Assembly: GCF_900113485.1 (NCBI RefSeq)
Contig: NZ_FOPM01000007.1
Span: 62,001 to 126,000, forward strand
DNA: 64,000 nucleotides
Direction: 5' to 3'
Source of the DNA: Methylobacterium gossipiicola
GTDB lineage: Bacteria; Pseudomonadota; Alphaproteobacteria; Rhizobiales; Beijerinckiaceae
Made by a program: the position numbers and the translations under genes. Below the pieces are notes generated by a model. That model was not told the origin of the DNA, did not search any database, and saw only the letters and a list, made by a program, of their open reading frames with translations. This document shows positions 10,568 to 18,911 of this stretch, piece by piece (within the stretch, counting starts at the first letter, position 1; each line of letters begins with the position of its first letter).

Positions 10568-12343
10568 TCAGGCTGCGAGCTGCAGGTCCTCCGGCTCCTC
10601 GGACGCCATGAACTGGGCCCGGGCCAGGGCGGCGAAGCGGCCGTTCTCGGCCACGAGGTCGTCGAAGGTGCCGGCCTCGACGATCCGGCCCTCGTGGAAG
10701 ACGAGGATGCGGTCGGCGTTGCGGATCGTCGCCAGACGGTGGGCGATCACGAAGGTGGTGCGGCCCTCCATCACGGTCTCCAGGGCGCCCTGCAGCTTGC
10801 GCTCCGTGGTGGCGTCCAGGGCCGAGGTGGCCTCGTCGAGGATGAGGACGGGCGGGTTCTTGAGCAGCGCCCGGGCGATGGAGAGGCGCTGGCGCTCGCC
10901 CCCCGAGAGCGAGCGGCCGCGCTCGCCGATCACCGTGTCGAGGCCGTCGGCTTGGCGAGCCATGAACTCCGTCGCCTGGGCCCGCTCCAGGGCGTCGAGC
11001 ATCTCGGCGTCGGTGGCGTCGGGGCGGCCGACGAGGAGGTTCTCGCGGATGGAGCGGGCGAACAGCATCGGCTCCTGGAACACCACGCCGATGTTGTGGC
11101 GCAGGGACGACAGGCCGATGTCGCGGATGTCGGTGCCGTCGATGCGGATGGCGCCGTGGTCGGGATCGAAGGCGCGGTGCAGGAGGCCGAGGGTCGTCGA
11201 CTTGCCCGAGCCCGTGGTGCCGACCAGCGCGATGGTCTCGCCGGCCCGCGCCGTGAACGACACGTCCTCCAGGGCCTTGCGGCGGGCGTTGTACGAAAAG
11301 CCGACGCCCTCGAACGACACGGTGCCGTCGAAACGGGCGATCTGGGCGGCGTTCGGGCGGTCGTGCACGGCCGGGGTGGTGTCGAGGATCTCGAAATACT
11401 CGGCGATCTTCGGCATCTGCTGGAACAGGCCGTTGATGCAGGTGGCGACCTGATCGAGGCGCGAGACCAGCATGGTGGCGAGGCTCATGAACGCCACGAC
11501 CTCGCCGACGCTGGCCTGACCGTTCTGATGGAGGGCGATGCCCGTGATGAAGATCGCCGTCATGGTGAGCGTCGCGGAGGCGCGGGTGGCGACGTTGGCG
11601 AGCGCCCACCACGACAGGACCGGGATCTGGGCGGCGAGCAGGTTGTGGATGATGCCGTGCATCGCCTCCTTCTCGGCCTTGGCGCGGGTGAAGGACTGGA
11701 TGACGGCGACGTTCCCGAGCGCGTCCGAGGCATGGGCGGCGAGTCCCGACTGGTATGCTTCCACCCGGCCCTGCAGGGTCTCGGTGCGGCGCATGACCAG
11801 GGTGGTGAGCACCGTGAAGGCGGTGACGAGGACGACCAGGATCGAGCCGAGCTGCCAGTTCACGAACAGGGTCATGGGCAGGAGGACGGCCAGCGACACG
11901 AAGGCGACGAAATGGTCGCGGAAGAAGCCGAGCCACAGCCAGAACATGCCGTTCGAGCCCTCCAGCATCGCCTTCAGGACGCGGCCGGAATGGTTCGAGG
12001 AATGGAACGCCAGCGGCAATTCGAGGACGTGCTCGAAGTAGTTCGCCATGGACGACAGGCGGTTGCGGTGAGCCAGCCGGTCGGCGTGGAGCGCGATGGT
12101 CACGCCCGCCGCGATGGTGAACAGGCCGAAGGCCACCCAGGCGCCGATGAGGGGCGCCAGGGTCGCGAAGGCGTTCGAGCGGGCGTTCAGATGGGTGAGC
12201 TGATCGATGATCCGGCCCATGAGCAGGGGCTCGGCGAAGGCCGCGACGGCGAGGGCGACGTTGGCGACGGCCAGGACTGCCGCGAGGCGCTTGTCCGCCC
12301 CGAGAAGACCCATCACCCGCGCATAGAGGCGAATCAATGACAT
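10568..12343 (-). CDS. ndvA: NdvA-type ABC exporter (beta-1,2-glucan export), fused permease-ATPase
   Basis: A 591-residue half-transporter. Residues 1-310 are a six-helix exporter domain. The ATPase domain has Walker A GTTGSGKST (about 374-382), Q-loop VVFQEPMLF, signature LSGGERQRLS (about 480) and Walker B VLILDEATSAL followed by the switch His in AHRLAT. The opening MSLIRLYARVMGLLG and NHSGRVLKAMLEGSNGMFW are hallmarks of NdvA, which exports cyclic beta-1,2-glucan to the periplasm for osmotic adaptation and host contact. I chose the ATG at 12343 with GGAG upstream over a TTG eight codons earlier. The matching glucan synthase gene is not in the window. Confidence 0.88.
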   Translation of the reverse strand: MSLIRLYARVMGLLGADKRLAAVLAVANVALAVAAFAEPLLMGRIIDQLTHLNARSNAFATLAPLIGAWVAFGLFTIAAGVTIALHADRLAHRNRLSSMANYFEHVLELPLAFHSSNHSGRVLKAMLEGSNGMFWLWLGFFRDHFVAFVSLAVLLPMTLFVNWQLGSILVVLVTAFTVLTTLVMRRTETLQGRVEAYQSGLAAHASDALGNVAVIQSFTRAKAEKEAMHGIIHNLLAAQIPVLSWWALANVATRASATLTMTAIFITGIALHQNGQASVGEVVAFMSLATMLVSRLDQVATCINGLFQQMPKIAEYFEILDTTPAVHDRPNAAQIARFDGTVSFEGVGFSYNARRKALEDVSFTARAGETIALVGTTGSGKSTTLGLLHRAFDPDHGAIRIDGTDIRDIGLSSLRHNIGVVFQEPMLFARSIRENLLVGRPDATDAEMLDALERAQATEFMARQADGLDTVIGERGRSLSGGERQRLSIARALLKNPPVLILDEATSALDATTERKLQGALETVMEGRTTFVIAHRLATIRNADRILVFHEGRIVEAGTFDDLVAENGRFAALARAQFMASEEPEDLQLAA

Positions 12344-12572
12344 GAGACCGTTCGCTCCGACTGCCAAACCCGAACGCGGCCCCCTGTCCGGGGGGCAACG
12401 CCTTGGCGTGGCGTGGTTATGGCGGTCGCTCCCTGAACGGTGAATGACGCGATGACGCCACCGGAGGTCTCGGTTTTTACGCTTCGTTCAACCTGATTCC
12501 CTATTCGTGGGGACGACGCCTCCTCCCGCGGCGTCGTCGCGGCACGGAACAGCCGCCTTGGGCTCGGTGACC

Positions 12573-13346
12573 ATGGATCTCGCAACTGCTATCGGCCTTC
12601 TCGGCGGCCTCGGCACCGTCTTCACCCTCATCATGATCGACGGCGGCAACTTCGCCGCCTACTACGACAAGCATGCGTTGATCGTGATCTTCGGCGGCGC
12701 CACCGCCGCCACCATGATCCGCTTTCCGTTCACCACGATCATGCACGGCCTGCCCATGGGCCTGCGCTATGCGTTCTCCATGCGCTCCATCAAGCCGCCG
12801 GAGCTCATCGAGGAGATCACCAAGATCGCCGACCTCGTGCGCAAGTCCGGCCCCATGGCCCTGGAGAGCATGGAGATCTCCGATCCGTTCCTGGCCCAGG
12901 GCGCCCGCTACATCGCCGACGGCTACGACCGCGAGTTCATCCGCGACACCATGGAGCGGGACCGCGACAACTTCCTCATGCACCTCGACGAGGGCTCGAA
13001 GATCTACCGCGCCTTCGGCGACTGCGCGCCGGCCTGGGGCATGATCGGCACCATTCTGGGCATGGTGACCATGTTCGCCAACATGTCGGACCCCTCGAAG
13101 CTCGGCCCCGCCATGGCGACGGCGCTCCTCGCCACCCTGTACGGCGCGCTCATCGCCAACATGATCACCCTGCCCATCGCCGACAAGCTCCACCTCAAGC
13201 TCGAGGAAGAGGACGTGTCGCGCTCCCTCATCATCGACGGCATCCTGCTCATCCGCGACTCCAAGAGCTCGTCTCTCGTCCGCGAGATGCTCGTCGCCTA
13301 CCTGCCGCAGCATCACCGCGACGAACTCACGGCCGAAGCGGCCTGA
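12573..13346 (+). CDS. motA: Flagellar stator subunit MotA (MotA/PomA-type)
   Basis: A 257-residue inner-membrane protein with four hydrophobic helices (about 5-24, 33-51, 150-170, 180-205) and a cytoplasmic loop between helices 2 and 3 rich in charged residues for contact with the rotor protein FliG. The family signature APAWGMIGTILGMV and the final-helix PMATALLATLYGALIAN block are clear. The start was placed at MDLATAIG; the frame extends 22 codons upstream without family similarity. It forms an ion channel with MotB, encoded 24 bases downstream. It is about 20 kb from the flagellar cluster. Confidence 0.92.
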   Translation: MDLATAIGLLGGLGTVFTLIMIDGGNFAAYYDKHALIVIFGGATAATMIRFPFTTIMHGLPMGLRYAFSMRSIKPPELIEEITKIADLVRKSGPMALESMEISDPFLAQGARYIADGYDREFIRDTMERDRDNFLMHLDEGSKIYRAFGDCAPAWGMIGTILGMVTMFANMSDPSKLGPAMATALLATLYGALIANMITLPIADKLHLKLEEEDVSRSLIIDGILLIRDSKSSSLVREMLVAYLPQHHRDELTAEAA

Positions 13347-13370
13347 TCGGCGGACAAGGAGGACCACGCC

Positions 13371-14204
13371 ATGGCCAAGAAAAAGCGCGGCGGCGCCCAT
13401 GGAGGTCACGGCTGGTTCGTGACCTTCGCCGATCTGATGGCGCTCCTGATGAGCTTCTTCGTGATGATCGCCGCCTACTCGACCCAGGACCAGAAGAAGC
13501 TCCAGGCGGTGGCGGGCTCCATGCGCGAAGCCTTCGGCGTCAACCGCGAATCGCGCCTCGCCGGCATCATCGAGAAGGACGGTCTGCCGGCCGCTGGCGC
13601 CGTGGTGAACAAGCGCGACATCCCGCCCGAGAAGGCCACGGACCGGCCCAACACCTCCTCGAAGGACATCGCGCCCGATGCCGGCCTGCCCGAGACCGGC
13701 AACCCCGAAGCCTTCGGCCTCGCCGCCGCCAGCCTGCGCCAGGCCCTCCAGGACATGCCGGACATCGCCGAGATCTCCAAGAACGTCATGGTGATCCCGA
13801 CCAACAAGGGTCTCGACATCGCCATCGTCGATCAGGACGGCGCCGCCATGTTCCCCGAGGGGTCGAGCCGGCCCAACGACAAGACCCGCCGGCTCCTCGA
13901 GCGGTTGGCCCCGACCCTGGTGAAGATGCCCAACCGCATCGCGATCACGGGTTACACCGCCACGGAGCGCCCCGGCACCAAGCCGGCCGCGCCGCCCTGG
14001 GAGCTCTCGGCCAACCGCGCCATCTCGGTGCGGGAAATCCTCGCCGCCAACGGCGTCCCCAACGACCGCTTCGCCTCCGTCACCGGCAAGGCCGACACCG
14101 ACCCGATGTTCCCCGACAATCCGTTCCAGGCCGCCAACCGCCGCGTGACGGTGACGCTGCTCTCCGAGGCCCCGGCGATGCCCGTCGGCTTGAAGTTCCC
14201 CTGA
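13371..14204 (+). CDS. motB: Flagellar stator subunit MotB
   Basis: A 277-residue protein with a strong AAGGAGG ribosome site. It starts with a basic Lys/Arg/His/Gly patch, then one transmembrane helix (about 16-38) carrying D21 in FADLM, the proton-binding residue of the stator. A linker follows, then an OmpA-like peptidoglycan-binding domain (about 150-275) with the NRRV ending. It should anchor the stator to the wall and conduct protons with MotA. It is the probable partner of the motE/TPR accessory genes at 39.6-45.3 kb (inference from known MotB-MotE links in related bacteria). Confidence 0.93.
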   Translation: MAKKKRGGAHGGHGWFVTFADLMALLMSFFVMIAAYSTQDQKKLQAVAGSMREAFGVNRESRLAGIIEKDGLPAAGAVVNKRDIPPEKATDRPNTSSKDIAPDAGLPETGNPEAFGLAAASLRQALQDMPDIAEISKNVMVIPTNKGLDIAIVDQDGAAMFPEGSSRPNDKTRRLLERLAPTLVKMPNRIAITGYTATERPGTKPAAPPWELSANRAISVREILAANGVPNDRFASVTGKADTDPMFPDNPFQAANRRVTVTLLSEAPAMPVGLKFP

Positions 14205-14254
14205 GCCATCGATTCGGTGCGCGATGGCGCGCACCGGTCTTCGTGACGGCGCTC

Positions 14255-14281
14255 GGGCGCGGCGGGTCTTCCGCCGCGCCC
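14255..14281 (+). terminator. Terminator after motAB
   Basis: GGGCGCGGCGG (14255-14265) pairs perfectly with CCGCCGCGCCC (14271-14281) around a 5-base loop and is followed by TTTG, 51 bases past motB. Confidence 0.75.
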
Positions 14282-14339
14282 TTTGTGCATCTGACGCGAC
14301 TTGTGTTCCCCCTCGCCCTGTGATGCCTGCGGCCCCAGC

Positions 14340-15230
14340 ATGAGCACGCCCGCGCCCGATCGTTCCGCCGCCACGGCCGCCGTGCCGGGCGTCTTCGTCC
14401 TCATCTGGGCCACGGGCTTCGTGGCGGCGCGGTTCGTGTCGCCCCATGCCGATGCGGTGACGTTCGTGGCCCTGCGGGTGGCTTGCGTCGCCGTCGTGCT
14501 GGCGCTCCTGTCGGCGGCCCTGGGGGCGCGCTGGCCGAAGGGCGGGCGGGCCTGGGCGGATGCCGGCATGGCCGGAATCCTGATGCAGGGCCTCTACGTC
14601 ATCGGGGTGTTCTGGTCGGTCCAGCACGGCCTGCCCGCCGGCATCGCGGCCCTCGTCGGGTCGCTCCAGCCCCTGCTCACGGCCGTGCTCGCCGGGCCGG
14701 TGCTCGGCGAGCGGGTGAGTTCGAGGCGCTGGGCCGGGATCGGCCTCGGCTTCGTCGGCGCCGCCCTGGTGCTGGCCCCGAAGGTGGGGGCGAGCGATCC
14801 GTCCGGGATTCCGCCCGTCGCCCTGGCCGCCTGCTTCGGCGCCATGGTGGCGATGACCGCCGGGACCCTGTGGCAGAAGAGCCGGGGCGGCGCGGCCGAC
14901 CTCCTCACCAACGCCACCGTGCAGTTCGTGGGCGCCGCCGCCTTGGCGATTCCCGTGGCGCTCCTCGTCGGCACCGGACGGTTCGACGCCTCCCCGCCGG
15001 CGTGGTTCGGCCTCGCCTGGTCGGTCCTCGTCAATTCCGTGGCGGGAATCCTGCTCCTCCTCGTCCTCATCCGGCGCGGGGCCGTGGCCGGGGTCGCCTC
15101 GCTCCTGTTCCTGGTGCCACCGGTCTCGGCCCTCATGGCCTATGGCCTGTTCGGCGAGGCCCTGGTGCCGGTGCAGCTCGCCGGCATGGCGCTGGCCGCC
15201 GCCGGGGTCGCCCTGGCGAGCCGGGGATGA
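14340..15230 (+). CDS. EamA/DMT-family small-molecule exporter
   Basis: A 296-residue membrane protein with about ten hydrophobic helices in two EamA repeats (roughly 15-145 and 165-293). Landmarks are the first-helix FVLIWATGFVAARF, the repeat-one ending LTAVLAGPVLGER and repeat-two ending MAYGLFGEALVPVQLAG. Family members export amino acids, metabolites or drugs; the substrate here cannot be told. The frame continues 13 codons upstream of the chosen ATG. No operon partner is apparent. Confidence 0.87.
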   Translation: MSTPAPDRSAATAAVPGVFVLIWATGFVAARFVSPHADAVTFVALRVACVAVVLALLSAALGARWPKGGRAWADAGMAGILMQGLYVIGVFWSVQHGLPAGIAALVGSLQPLLTAVLAGPVLGERVSSRRWAGIGLGFVGAALVLAPKVGASDPSGIPPVALAACFGAMVAMTAGTLWQKSRGGAADLLTNATVQFVGAAALAIPVALLVGTGRFDASPPAWFGLAWSVLVNSVAGILLLLVLIRRGAVAGVASLLFLVPPVSALMAYGLFGEALVPVQLAGMALAAAGVALASRG

Positions 15231-15422
15231 AGTTTTTCTTCAAACAGACCGGCAATTAAATTAGAACTGGCGTCACCGCGCAGGCAGACGGACGGTGTTT
15301 GCGCGCAAGAATAATGAATACGCGCGGGAAAGTGCCGTTCTGCGGCGAGACGCCTCTACAGCCCGGACGAACCTGCCTATAATGAGCGGCAATCCTTCCT
15401 CTTTTCGAAAGAGAGCGTCCGC

Positions 15423-17105
15423 ATGTCCGCTTCCCCCGTCGTCTCCGCCGAACCGCAGGATCTCCTGACCCTCGCCCGCGAAGCCGGTGAGGCCGCCAAG
15501 GCCCTGGTGGCGGAAGCCACCCGCCGGGTCCGCGCCCGCGTGCTCTCGCCCGAGGGCAAGATCTCGGCCGACAAGCTCGAGACCGAGCAGCACGCCGCCC
15601 ATGGTCTGGCCTGGATCGCCACCTACGCCGAGGGCGTGCGCGAACTCGGCGCCTACGCGGCCCGCCTGACGGAAACGGGCGAGTTCGGCGAGACCGAGTC
15701 CCTGCTGGTGAAGATCGGTCTCGGCGAATACCTCGACCAGATGTTCTCCGGTATCCCCATGAGCCAGGGCGAGATGGTGCGTCCCACGGGGTCGCTGGGC
15801 CTGGGCGCCCGCGAGGTCGCGCAGTTCCGGTCCCCCGCCGTCGAGACCCTGATCGCCGAGGGCAACACCCCGGAGAACCGCGCCGCCCTCGTCGCCCGCA
15901 TCCGCGACAACGGCGGGGCCGCCACCATCGGCAAGTCCGGCCTCGACGAGGACATGGAGGCGATCCGCTCCGAGATGCGCCGCTTCGGTCAGGCCGAGGT
16001 GGTGCCGCACGCCCACGAATGGCACGGCCAGAACGCCTACATCCCCATGGAGATCATCCAGAAGATGGCCGAACTCGGCGTCTTCGGCCTGACGATCCCG
16101 GAGGAGTACGGGGGCATGGGCCTGCCGAAGATCTCCATGTGCGTGGTCTCCGAAGAGCTGTCCCGCGCCTATATCGGCGTCGGGTCCCTCGGCACCCGCT
16201 CCGAGATCGCCGCCGAACTCATCCTGTGCGGCGGCACCGAGGAGCAGAAGCACCGCTTCCTGCCGGGCATCGCCTCGGGCGATACGCTCCCCACCGCCGT
16301 GTTCACGGAGCCGAACACCGGTTCGGACCTCGCCAGCCTGCGCACCAAGGCCGTGAAGGAGGGCGACACCTGGCGGATCTCGGGCAACAAGACCTGGATC
16401 ACCCACCCCGTCCGCGCCGACATCATGACCTGCCTCGTGCGCACCAAGCCCGAGGAGAAGGGCCACAGGGGCCTGTCCCTGCTCATCGCCGAGAAGCCGC
16501 GCGGCACCGACGAGAACCCCTTCCCCGTCGAGGGCCTGTCGGGCGGCGAGATTCACGTCCTCGGCTATCGCGGCATGAAGGAATACGAACTCGCCTTCGA
16601 CAATTTCGCCGTGCCGGCGGCCAACCTGCTGGGCGAGGTCGAGGGCAAGGGGTTCGCCCAGCTGATGCAGACCTTCGAATCGGCCCGCATCCAGACGGCG
16701 GCCCGCGCCATCGGCGTCGCTCAGAACGCCCTCGATCTCGGCCTGCGCTACGCCGAGGAGCGGGTGCAGTTCGGCAAGGCGCTCATCAACTTCCCCCGCG
16801 TCGCCGACAAGATCGCCATGATGGCGGTGGAGATCAACATCGCCCGCCAGCTCACCTACTTCTCGGCCCGCGAGAAGGACGAGGGCAAGCGCTGCGACCT
16901 CGAGGCCGGCATGGCCAAGCTGCTCGGCGCCCGCGTCGCCTGGGCGGCGGCCGACAACGCCCTGCAGATCCACGGCGGCAACGGCTTCGCCCTGGAATAC
17001 GCCGTGAGCCGCGTGCTCTGCGACGCCCGCATCCTCTCGATCTTCGAGGGTGCGGCCGAGATCCAGGCCCAGGTCATCGCCCGCCGCCTGCTCGAAACCG
17101 CCTGA
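15423..17105 (+). CDS. mcd: Acyl-CoA dehydrogenase, probable (2S)-methylsuccinyl-CoA dehydrogenase
   Basis: A 560-residue flavoenzyme, about 170 residues longer than ordinary acyl-CoA dehydrogenases. The extra N-terminal helical part (residues 1-175, with EQHAAHGLAWIATY and GIPMSQGEMVRP) is the feature I recall for methylsuccinyl-CoA dehydrogenase. The FAD/acyl-CoA core follows: FTEPNTGSDLAS, WITHP, then QIHGGNGFALEY and LSIFEGAAEIQAQVIARRLL at the C-terminus. Mcd oxidises methylsuccinyl-CoA to mesaconyl-CoA in the ethylmalonyl-CoA pathway. Presence of pccB in the window fits. A different branched-chain dehydrogenase remains possible. Confidence 0.8.
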   Translation: MSASPVVSAEPQDLLTLAREAGEAAKALVAEATRRVRARVLSPEGKISADKLETEQHAAHGLAWIATYAEGVRELGAYAARLTETGEFGETESLLVKIGLGEYLDQMFSGIPMSQGEMVRPTGSLGLGAREVAQFRSPAVETLIAEGNTPENRAALVARIRDNGGAATIGKSGLDEDMEAIRSEMRRFGQAEVVPHAHEWHGQNAYIPMEIIQKMAELGVFGLTIPEEYGGMGLPKISMCVVSEELSRAYIGVGSLGTRSEIAAELILCGGTEEQKHRFLPGIASGDTLPTAVFTEPNTGSDLASLRTKAVKEGDTWRISGNKTWITHPVRADIMTCLVRTKPEEKGHRGLSLLIAEKPRGTDENPFPVEGLSGGEIHVLGYRGMKEYELAFDNFAVPAANLLGEVEGKGFAQLMQTFESARIQTAARAIGVAQNALDLGLRYAEERVQFGKALINFPRVADKIAMMAVEINIARQLTYFSAREKDEGKRCDLEAGMAKLLGARVAWAAADNALQIHGGNGFALEYAVSRVLCDARILSIFEGAAEIQAQVIARRLLETA

Positions 17106-17140
17106 CGACGCCCCGTTTCGTGGTGACGATCGCGCCGTTC

Positions 17141-17167
17141 CCCCTCTCCCCGCTCGTGGGAAGAGGG
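17141..17167. repeat. Intergenic CCCTCTCC/GGGAGAGGG-type palindrome
   Basis: CCCCTCTCCC is followed after a short spacer by GGGAAGAGGG, giving a stem with one bulge, 36 bases past the mcd stop. It belongs to the same dispersed palindrome family as 3024-3054, 28848-28870, 34255-34276 and 52827-52852. Confidence 0.5.
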
Positions 17168-17221
17168 CCGCGCGTGAAGGACAACGCTTTCTCCGTCACC
17201 ACGAGACCAACAGGATGATGG

Positions 17222-17262
17222 AACGAAGAACGCCGGGGTCCATGGCCCCGGCGTTCTTCGTT
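17222..17262. terminator. Bidirectional terminator between mcd and a small gene
   Basis: Arms 17222-17238 and 17246-17262 form a perfect 17-bp stem (core GAACGCCGGGG/CCCCGGCGTTC) with a 7-base loop. A-rich left and T-rich right ends make it usable from either strand; the genes on both sides converge on it. Confidence 0.85.
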
Positions 17263-17274
17263 TCCAGATGCATC

Positions 17275-17448
17275 CTACTTCGTGATCTTCACGGAGACCG
17301 GGTCGCTCGACGGAAACGTCTCCTCCAGGGCCTCGTCGAGGCGTTCGCTGAGTTCGCCCTGCTGGTTCTCGGGCCGGCTCTTGTCGGAGCCCTTCGGGGC
17401 GGGGGCGCCCGTGGTGGCGATGGTGTCGGGGGTCTTGTCCTCGGCCAT
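17275..17448 (-). CDS. Small acidic hypothetical protein (57 aa)
   Basis: A 57-residue protein starting MAEDKTPDTIATTG with an excellent AGGAGG ribosome site. The C-terminal half, ELSERLDEALEETFPSSDP followed by VSVKITK, matches a motif I recognise from many short alphaproteobacterial proteins, where (E)TFPASDP-like endings are widespread. Function is unknown. It ends on the shared terminator with mcd. Confidence 0.75.
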   Translation of the reverse strand: MAEDKTPDTIATTGAPAPKGSDKSRPENQQGELSERLDEALEETFPSSDPVSVKITK

Positions 17449-17538
17449 GCGGCCCTCCTGTTCCTGCCGGCCTCACGGGCCCGCGTGTCGCACGGTCAAC
17501 GCGGGGCGCCCGCCCCCGATCCGCCGACGGCACGAAAG

Positions 17539-18801
17539 TCAGGAGAGGGCCGCGACGGCCGGACGGGCGTCGGCGCGGGCCGTTGCCCCGGCGGTGCGCA
17601 GAACCTGATCGTAGACGGAGCCGATCCGGTCGAGGTGGTTGTCCAGGGTCAGGGGCGCCGCCCAGTAGCGGGCCTGGGCCGCCCGGCTCATGCGGATGGC
17701 GAGGGCATCGTCGCCGAGGCGGACGAGGTGGGCCGCCAGGGCATCGGCGTCGCCGGAGCGGAACCAGAACCCGGTCTCGCCGTCCTCCACCGCCTCGCGG
17801 CCGGCGCAGGCATCGCTGACGATGACCGGCGCGCCGCAGGCCAGCGCCTCGTAGACCGTGAGCGGCTGGCCCTCGTACCAGACGCTCGGGAACACCAGGG
17901 CGCGCGCCCCGCGCATGAGGGCGTGGACGGCGGCCTCGTCCTTCCAGCCGAGCATCACCGCTTCCGGGTACTGCGCCGCGAGGCCGGCGGCGGCGGGTCC
18001 GTCGCCGACGAAGACCGGACGGACCCCGGCCCGCCGCGCCGCCTCGGCGAAGATCGGCGCGCCCTTCTCGGCGGAGATGCGGCCCACGAACAGGAAGTCG
18101 CCCGGCGACCCGGCGCGGGGCGGTGCCGGCTCCACCGCGATGGGGTTGTCGACCCGGTGGAACACCGTCTCGGCCGGCAGGTAAGGGGTGATCACCCGCT
18201 GCTGCAGGGCGCTGATGGTGACGATGTGGGGAAACAGCCGGCGCATTCCCGCGACGTGGTCGAGGGCGGCGTGGCGCACCACCCGCAGGAGCTTGCGCGG
18301 ATAGCTGCGGGCGTCGCAGTTCGTCGCGATGCAGGCGCGCGACATCGGGGTGCGGTGGCAGATGGCGTTGGCGGGATAGTCGTAGAAGCCGCCATTGGGG
18401 CAGACGAGGAAGAACTCGTGCATGGTGTAGAGGAGCGGCAGGCCCGAGGCCCGCAGGCTCACGCCGATGGCGGGCGACAGGGCCTTGGCGAAGGCGTGGA
18501 CATGCACCACCGTGTCGGCGGGGTCGAGGCCGGCGAGTTCTTGCGCGAGACGCCGGGCGGCGGGCCGGTTCCAGATCGCCTGGACGGCGAAGGCGAGCTT
18601 GTTCGTCGTCGAGGCGATGTCGTCCTGGCCCAAGCACACCACCCGGATGCCGGCGGCGGCGAGGCGCGGATCGGCGGGGCCGACGGCGGCGAACACCGTC
18701 ACGCGGTGGCCCCGCCGCCGTAGCCCGAGGGCGGCATCGAGGGCCACCTTGGCCTGACCGCCGTTGATGAAGGCGTGATCGACGACGAGGACGACGTGCA
18801 T
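17539..18801 (-). CDS. Glycosyltransferase family 4 protein (paralogue of the divergent gene)
   Basis: A 420-residue GT-B fold glycosyltransferase. The N-terminal domain starts HVVLVVDHAFINGGQAKVA, with the GG loop that faces the acceptor; the C-terminal domain has FVGRISAEKGAPIF and the nucleotide-sugar motif PSVWYEGQPLTVYEALACG (E-x7-E). A Cys-rich insert (residues 130-180: HEFFLVCPNGGFYDYP and CIATNCDARSYPRKLLRV) is shared with the divergent gene at 18912. It probably transfers a sugar from a nucleotide donor to a surface glycan or lipid; substrates unknown. Confidence 0.88.
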   Translation of the reverse strand: MHVVLVVDHAFINGGQAKVALDAALGLRRRGHRVTVFAAVGPADPRLAAAGIRVVCLGQDDIASTTNKLAFAVQAIWNRPAARRLAQELAGLDPADTVVHVHAFAKALSPAIGVSLRASGLPLLYTMHEFFLVCPNGGFYDYPANAICHRTPMSRACIATNCDARSYPRKLLRVVRHAALDHVAGMRRLFPHIVTISALQQRVITPYLPAETVFHRVDNPIAVEPAPPRAGSPGDFLFVGRISAEKGAPIFAEAARRAGVRPVFVGDGPAAAGLAAQYPEAVMLGWKDEAAVHALMRGARALVFPSVWYEGQPLTVYEALACGAPVIVSDACAGREAVEDGETGFWFRSGDADALAAHLVRLGDDALAIRMSRAAQARYWAAPLTLDNHLDRIGSVYDQVLRTAGATARADARPAVAALS

Positions 18802-18839
18802 GGCGAACGCTTCCCTCGACGACCCGCGACGGGAGGAGA

Positions 18840-18870
18840 TTTACCGCGCGTTGCGTTGACCGCCGGTAAA
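18840..18870. promoter_or_regulatory. Inverted repeat in divergent glycosyltransferase promoter region
   Basis: TTTACCG (18840-18846) and CGGTAAA (18864-18870) are exact 7-base inverted half-sites separated by 17 bases. They lie in the middle of the 110-base gap between the two divergent glycosyltransferase starts (18801 and 18912), the natural place for one regulator to control both genes. No regulator can be named. Confidence 0.45.
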
Positions 18871-18911
18871 CCGACATTCGTCTTCGATTCCTCGTTCGAG
18901 CACCGGGCGGC

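Noticed and set aside
8910..12398. 1162-codon minus-strand open frame across the HAD, ATP12 and ndvA genes
   Set aside because: It is a shadow frame caused by high GC content; the overlapping genes have full family motifs and correct starts.
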